A stretch of DNA of 64,000 nt from Lachnospiraceae bacterium (lineage in GTDB: Bacteria; Bacillota; Clostridia; Lachnospirales; Lachnospiraceae): the NCBI GenBank assembly GCA_910575475.1, contig CAJTGD010000004.1, positions 1-64,000 of the forward strand, written 5' to 3'. The position numbers and the translations under genes were made by a program. Positions 62,395 through 64,000 of this stretch are shown here, in pieces. Within the stretch, counting starts at the first letter, position 1; each line of letters opens with the position of its first letter. Below the pieces are notes generated by a model. The model was not told the origin of the DNA, did no database searches, and was given only the letters and a program-made list of their open reading frames with translations.

Positions 62395-63255
62395 ATGGCA
62401 TTGAAAGTAGGGATACAATTATATTCGGTCAGGGATTTGATGGACAAGAATCCGCTGGGGACGATCGGGCAGGTGGCGGATGCGGGATACCGATATCTGG
62501 AAACTGCCAACCACAGGGCTTTGGAAGATGACGGAGTGGGATTTGGAGTCAGTCCGGAGGAATTGAACGAGGTGCTGGCAAGATCCGGGAGTAAGATCAT
62601 CAGCGCGCACATTTTCCCGTTTTGTGAGGAAAATTATAAGAAGGTGGTAGAGTATAACCAAAAGATCGGAAACCATACGGTCGTTTTCCCGATGGAAGTT
62701 TTCCGGGATTATGATGATACGATGCGGAAGATCGAAACCTATGAAAAGATGGGGAAGATGGCGGCGGAGGAAGGGATGCGGTTTTTGTATCATAACCATT
62801 ACCAGGAGCTGCAGGAATTTCATGGGCATAAGGTGCTGGACCTGATCGTGGAAAATACGGACCCTGCCCATGTGAACCTGGAGCTGGATACTTTCTGGGT
62901 GCTTCGGGGCGGTGTGGATCCGGTGGAGCTGATGAAGCGTTATGGTACACGGATCAAGATGCTGCATCAGAAGGATTTTGCGAAGGATACGAAGACACCG
63001 GTGAATATGTTCGATGTTGTGGGAAAGGAGACCTATATTACGAGAGAGGTATTTAACCAGTACAAATGTAATGATGATTTTGTGGAGATCGGATATGGGC
63101 AGATGGATATCCAGAAGATCATTGATACAGCGCTGGAGATCGGCAGTATTGAGTATATCGTGCTGGAGCAGGATGCCACGAAACTGGATCAGCTGGAAAG
63201 TGTAAAACGCAGTATGGAGGGATTCCGGAAGTTTGAAGGGATCGTATGGGAGTGA
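62395..63255 (+). CDS. sugar phosphate isomerase/epimerase-family TIM-barrel protein (IolE-like)
   Basis: 286 residues of the xylose isomerase-like fold. It begins KVGIQLYSVRDLMDKNPL, with FLYHNHYQE and LELDTFWVLRGG as metal-site and active-site segments; the last parts include KMLHQKDF and YIVLEQD. It resembles IolE/IolI-type dehydratase or isomerase proteins that act on keto sugars or inosose. The hairpin array is its leader. Its 3' end overlaps the start of the MFS gene. Confidence 0.87.
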   Translation: MALKVGIQLYSVRDLMDKNPLGTIGQVADAGYRYLETANHRALEDDGVGFGVSPEELNEVLARSGSKIISAHIFPFCEENYKKVVEYNQKIGNHTVVFPMEVFRDYDDTMRKIETYEKMGKMAAEEGMRFLYHNHYQELQEFHGHKVLDLIVENTDPAHVNLELDTFWVLRGGVDPVELMKRYGTRIKMLHQKDFAKDTKTPVNMFDVVGKETYITREVFNQYKCNDDFVEIGYGQMDIQKIIDTALEIGSIEYIVLEQDATKLDQLESVKRSMEGFRKFEGIVWE

Positions 63256-64000
63256 CGGCGAGGCAGAACAGCTTATGGAATCCAGCCTATCTTTTGCTGG
63301 CAATTTCCAATTTTTTTAGCTGGCTGAGCTATAATATGGTGGCTCCGGTCATTACCGGGTATCTGCAGAACTTGGGGGCAAGTGTCTTTGTGTGTGGGAT
63401 CGCCGGCGGATTGTTCGCGTTTACCTCCTGCCTGTCCCGTCCCTTCAGCGGCATGATGTCAGACCGGATGAACCGGAAAATGCTGATGAGCGGGTTTACG
63501 ATGCTGATGGCGGTATCACTGCTTTTGTACTCTTTGGTCCCGAATATTTTTGTGATCTTGTTTTTTCGGGGGATTCATGGGATCGCGTTTGGGATTTCCA
63601 GTACGGCAAGCCTTGTGCTGGTCAGTGAAAGTGTGCCGGAGGCCCGGCTGGGCGAGGCGGTCAGCTACTACGGCGTGATGTCGGTGGCATCCATGGCTGT
63701 GGGACCGGGGATCGGGATCTGGCTGAGTGAAACACTGGGATATCTGTATTGCCTGCTGATCAGTGCGGCGGTTCTGTTTCTGGCAGGGATCGCGACGGTG
63801 CTGTTTCCTTATGAATATACACAAGGGGGATCCTGTAATCTACATCCCGGGAGTACAGGCGGAACGCATCCGGCAATGGCCCCAAGGGTATCCCGTGCAG
63901 AAACACCGGACAGAGGGAAGCGGGAAACACGGTGGCTGTCTTTCGGGCAGTTCGTAGAGCCGAAGCTGCTCGGGCTGGCAGGAGTGAATGCGGCATTTAC
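63246..64000 (+). CDS. MFS transporter, partial (runs off the window)
   Basis: At least 251 residues are open to the window end. Hydrophobic segments begin at LLLAISNFFSWLSYNMVAPV, and RPFSGMMSDRMNRKMLM is the conserved loop between helices 2 and 3 of the major facilitator family. The start is ATG 63246, overlapping the previous gene by ten bases, or GTG 63252 forming a GTGA junction. It may import the sugar or export an aglycone released by the locus. The 3' part is missing because the window ends. Confidence 0.8.
   Translation, partial: MGVTARQNSLWNPAYLLLAISNFFSWLSYNMVAPVITGYLQNLGASVFVCGIAGGLFAFTSCLSRPFSGMMSDRMNRKMLMSGFTMLMAVSLLLYSLVPNIFVILFFRGIHGIAFGISSTASLVLVSESVPEARLGEAVSYYGVMSVASMAVGPGIGIWLSETLGYLYCLLISAAVLFLAGIATVLFPYEYTQGGSCNLHPGSTGGTHPAMAPRVSRAETPDRGKRETRWLSFGQFVEPKLLGLAGVNAAF

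Noticed and set aside
1..64000. Search for tRNA, rRNA, prophage or conjugation genes
   Set aside because: None could be recognised by eye; the only intact mobile element found is the IS4-family copy.

Overview
The window looks like a chromosomal accessory region of a gut Lachnospiraceae (Clostridia, low-to-mid GC Gram-positive). The signs are strong AGGAGG-type ribosome binding sites, frequent TTG/GTG starts, TTGACA-17-TATAAT promoters, lipoprotein-anchored sugar-binding proteins, and repeated YesM/YesN-type two-component systems paired with three-gene carbohydrate ABC importers. No rRNA, tRNA, CRISPR array or phage structural genes were seen. This assignment is inferred from style and gene families, not from a database match.

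Layout. (1) 1-4850: a decayed edge with a RelB/DinJ antitoxin whose YafQ-type toxin has lost its middle, a miniature derivative of the IS4-family element found intact at 24945, an SdpR/SdpI-like pair, a truncated DUF1648 protein, and an ABC exporter on the minus strand. (2) 5006-15721: YesN/YesM regulators, a binding protein and two permeases, a PIG-L/LmbE deacetylase, a GH65 phosphorylase and a HAD hydrolase. (3) 16078-22042: a YhcH-family anomerase-like protein, an AraC regulator, a second ABC importer and a Gfo/Idh/MocA oxidoreductase. (4) 22043-26900: a decayed island with an AAA-ATPase/PD-(D/E)XK-type gene, a chimeric scar, and a GNAT toxin gene split by an intact IS4-family element. (5) 26928-37168: a second YesM/YesN pair (minus strand) divergent from a second importer-GH65-HAD operon, paralogous to region 2 but lacking the deacetylase. 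(6) 37628-39475: a GntR(YtrA)-regulated ABC exporter. (7) 39660-42454: a Gfo/Idh/MocA oxidoreductase, a DUF6379 protein and a TIM-barrel protein, matching the DgpA-DgpB-DgpC type glycoside 3-oxidation and deglycosylation cassette known from C-glycoside (puerarin) cleaving gut bacteria. (8) 42500-46000: gene remnants, an AEC transporter and a LysR regulator. (9) 46151-64000: a large catabolic locus with an SGNH hydrolase, AraC regulator, alpha/beta-hydrolase, tandem nucleoside-hydrolase-like proteins, an AraC-type response regulator, a LplA/B/C-like importer, a YesM-type kinase, two Gfo/Idh/MocA oxidoreductases (one a close paralogue of the DgpA-like protein), two TIM-barrel isomerase/epimerase proteins and an MFS transporter running off the end.

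How the genes work together (inference). Importers deliver oligosaccharides or glycosides. GH65 enzymes would phosphorolyse alpha-glucosides. The Gfo/Idh/MocA, DUF6379 and TIM-barrel sets would open glycosides by oxidising the sugar at C3 and then eliminating the aglycone. Esterase-like and nucleoside-hydrolase-like proteins in region 9 would remove decorations or other substituents.

The most unusual non-coding signal is a set of dispersed palindromic element families. One about 110-bp family has three full copies and one tail-only copy, all lying directly upstream of a ribosome binding site in the sense orientation. Another family, of alternating hairpins, sits in the leaders of two genes of the last locus.
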